In this document: piece by piece, positions 62,995-64,000 of the stretch
Numbering within the stretch: position 1 is the first letter of the stretch
How the letters are laid out: each line of letters begins with the position of its first letter
Source of the DNA: Aquanectria penicillioides
Taxonomy: Eukaryota > Ascomycota > Sordariomycetes > Hypocreales > Nectriaceae
DNA: 64,000 nt
Direction of reading: 5' to 3'
Assembly: GCA_003415625.1 (NCBI GenBank)
Contig: PYIU01000002.1
Location: 6,696,001 to 6,760,000 of the forward strand
Program-made: the position numbers and the translations under genes
Notes under the pieces: generated by a model
Database searches by the model: none
Told to the model about the DNA's origin: nothing
The model's input: only the letters and a program-made list of their open reading frames with translations

Positions 62995-64000
62995 TGTGGG
63001 TGGAGGAGAAGCAAAAAAGAGGAGGCGGAGGAGAGAAGGAGGGGAACGGAGAATGAGGCAAGAGCCTCGCCAATTGATGACAGACAAGGCTATGATATAA
63101 GGTCAATTGGCTAATAGGCAAATGGGTGCAGTTTGAGGCGGGTTTGCGAAATGCCCATGACGTTACTACGCTGTCTCGAGCTTGTGAATTATTTTTTGGA
63201 GGAGCATGCTTAAAGCACGAATACAGGTGCGGTGAAACCTCGGATGTTCTGTGCATAAAACCAACATTGTGCAACTTTGTGACTGGCTGAGCTATGCTCA
63301 CTGCATAAATGTTTATCGCGTTTTGAGCGACGAATACCACCCTAGGGTCCGTAACTATGTCTACCATGATACAATCAAGTACCATTGGATGCGAGTATTC
63401 GCATAGTCCCTTTCTAGATTCCTAGGTGAGTGACAGGAAACAAGGAGGAAATGGATGGAGGAATTCTCTAAGTAATGCACGTAATGCATGCATTCCGCCG
63501 GGGCACTTGGAGTTGTGTAGGAGAGACTGGCATAATTAAAGCGCCTAGTCTTACTCCGTTATACCTTGCCCATCGCAAGTGCACAAGAAAGTCACCCAGG
63601 TGCTTACCTACATAGGAAGGTTTGGGCATGAAATGCACGAATAGAACCATCTGATCCCATGTGGCTCCACTGGAGCGTCTGGCCTTGACGAACTCGACCA
63701 CCGAGGCCAATGGAGGCGGGCAGCAACAGTGGTTGCATTAGTGGCCTCAGTAAGGCGCGGATGCCCTGGAAACCAGTGGCCGTGGGCGTGATAGACCTGC
63801 GACGGAGGGAGGACGAGGGGATAAATGTTTGCGCTTTATTTTGTGCAGGCCGCATATGACCGGGTCGGTGGGAGACACGGCCTTGTCCTGTCCATCCATG
63901 TAATGCACGGGAGTGCTGGCGACCAGAGCCGAGGCCGCACCGCATGCCGCCGCATAGGAAATGGAAGCAGCATCTACCAGTAACTTGGTCTGCGGTAAGC
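62995..64000. other. Upstream flank of the LYR gene and window end
   Basis: A CT-rich (on the minus strand) leader just before the LYR gene. Further right, a minus-strand frame at 63604-63945 is Arg/Ser/Gln-rich ('SSSLRRRSITPTATGFQGIR'), ends next to a GTAAGC donor-like site at about 63605, and could be an exon of a gene that enters from the right edge. It shows no known family and I do not call it. Confidence 0.35.

Noticed and set aside
63604..63945. Minus-strand frame near the right edge next to a GTAAGC donor
   Set aside because: Could be an exon of a gene entering from the right, but I recognise no family and cannot see the rest.
1..64000. CRISPR arrays, bacterial operons or ribosome-binding sites
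   Set aside because: The window is clearly fungal nuclear DNA with spliceosomal introns; no regular spaced repeats were seen.

Overview
The window is nuclear DNA of a filamentous ascomycete, most likely of the Aspergillus/Penicillium group (Eurotiales). Evidence: monocistronic genes on both strands, introns mostly of 48-85 bases with CTAA/CTGA-type branch points, a Zn2Cys6 regulator, a Taka-type alpha-amylase, a GPI-anchored cutinase-like esterase, an annexin C4-like relic, and fungal STAND/HET/HeLo proteins. Gene models here were read by eye from splice signals and frame continuity; no search was run.

Layout. 1-3.5 kb: a frameshifted NACHT-WD40 C-terminus, then a chimera of two broken MFS transporter halves. 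4.2-7.4 kb: a short-chain dehydrogenase/reductase and a single-pass wall/membrane protein. 8.6-10.3 kb: a decayed annexin with stops that look like C:G to T:A transitions. 11.9-12.7 kb: a secreted PAN-type protein. 12.8-16.1 kb: a broken phosphorylase-NACHT-ankyrin gene. 16.5-18.8 kb: a Zn2Cys6 transcription factor. 19-21.2 kb: an unrecognised frame with five stops, all explicable by C to T changes, and the C-terminal half of a monocarboxylate-type transporter. 21.7-28.3 kb: a methyltransferase and two intact transporters (allantoate-permease type and 14-helix drug type). 29.4 kb: an intron-bearing tRNA-Lys. 30-36 kb: a nucleotidyltransferase-fold protein, a small secreted protein and an unknown multi-exon gene. 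36.9-42.6 kb: a kinase with Cys-rich zinc modules, divergent from a HeLo-like/pseudokinase protein. 43.5-45.1 kb: alpha-amylase. 45.7-55.1 kb: a small C2H2 protein and three genes sharing one unusual zinc-finger plus W-rich helical module, one of them behind a HET domain. 59.4-63 kb: a cutinase-like esterase and a LYR/Cup1-like protein.

Theme. The window is rich in genes of the kind linked to fungal self/non-self recognition and regulated cell death (two STAND relics, one HET gene, one HeLo-pseudokinase gene), mixed with transporters and secreted enzymes. Intact metabolic genes alternate with relics, typical of accessory or subtelomere-like DNA. The candidate systems most worth attention are the divergent kinase / HeLo-pseudokinase pair (about 36.9-42.6 kb), which recalls the animal RIPK-MLKL arrangement, and the three-member zinc-module family beside it (46.9-55.1 kb).
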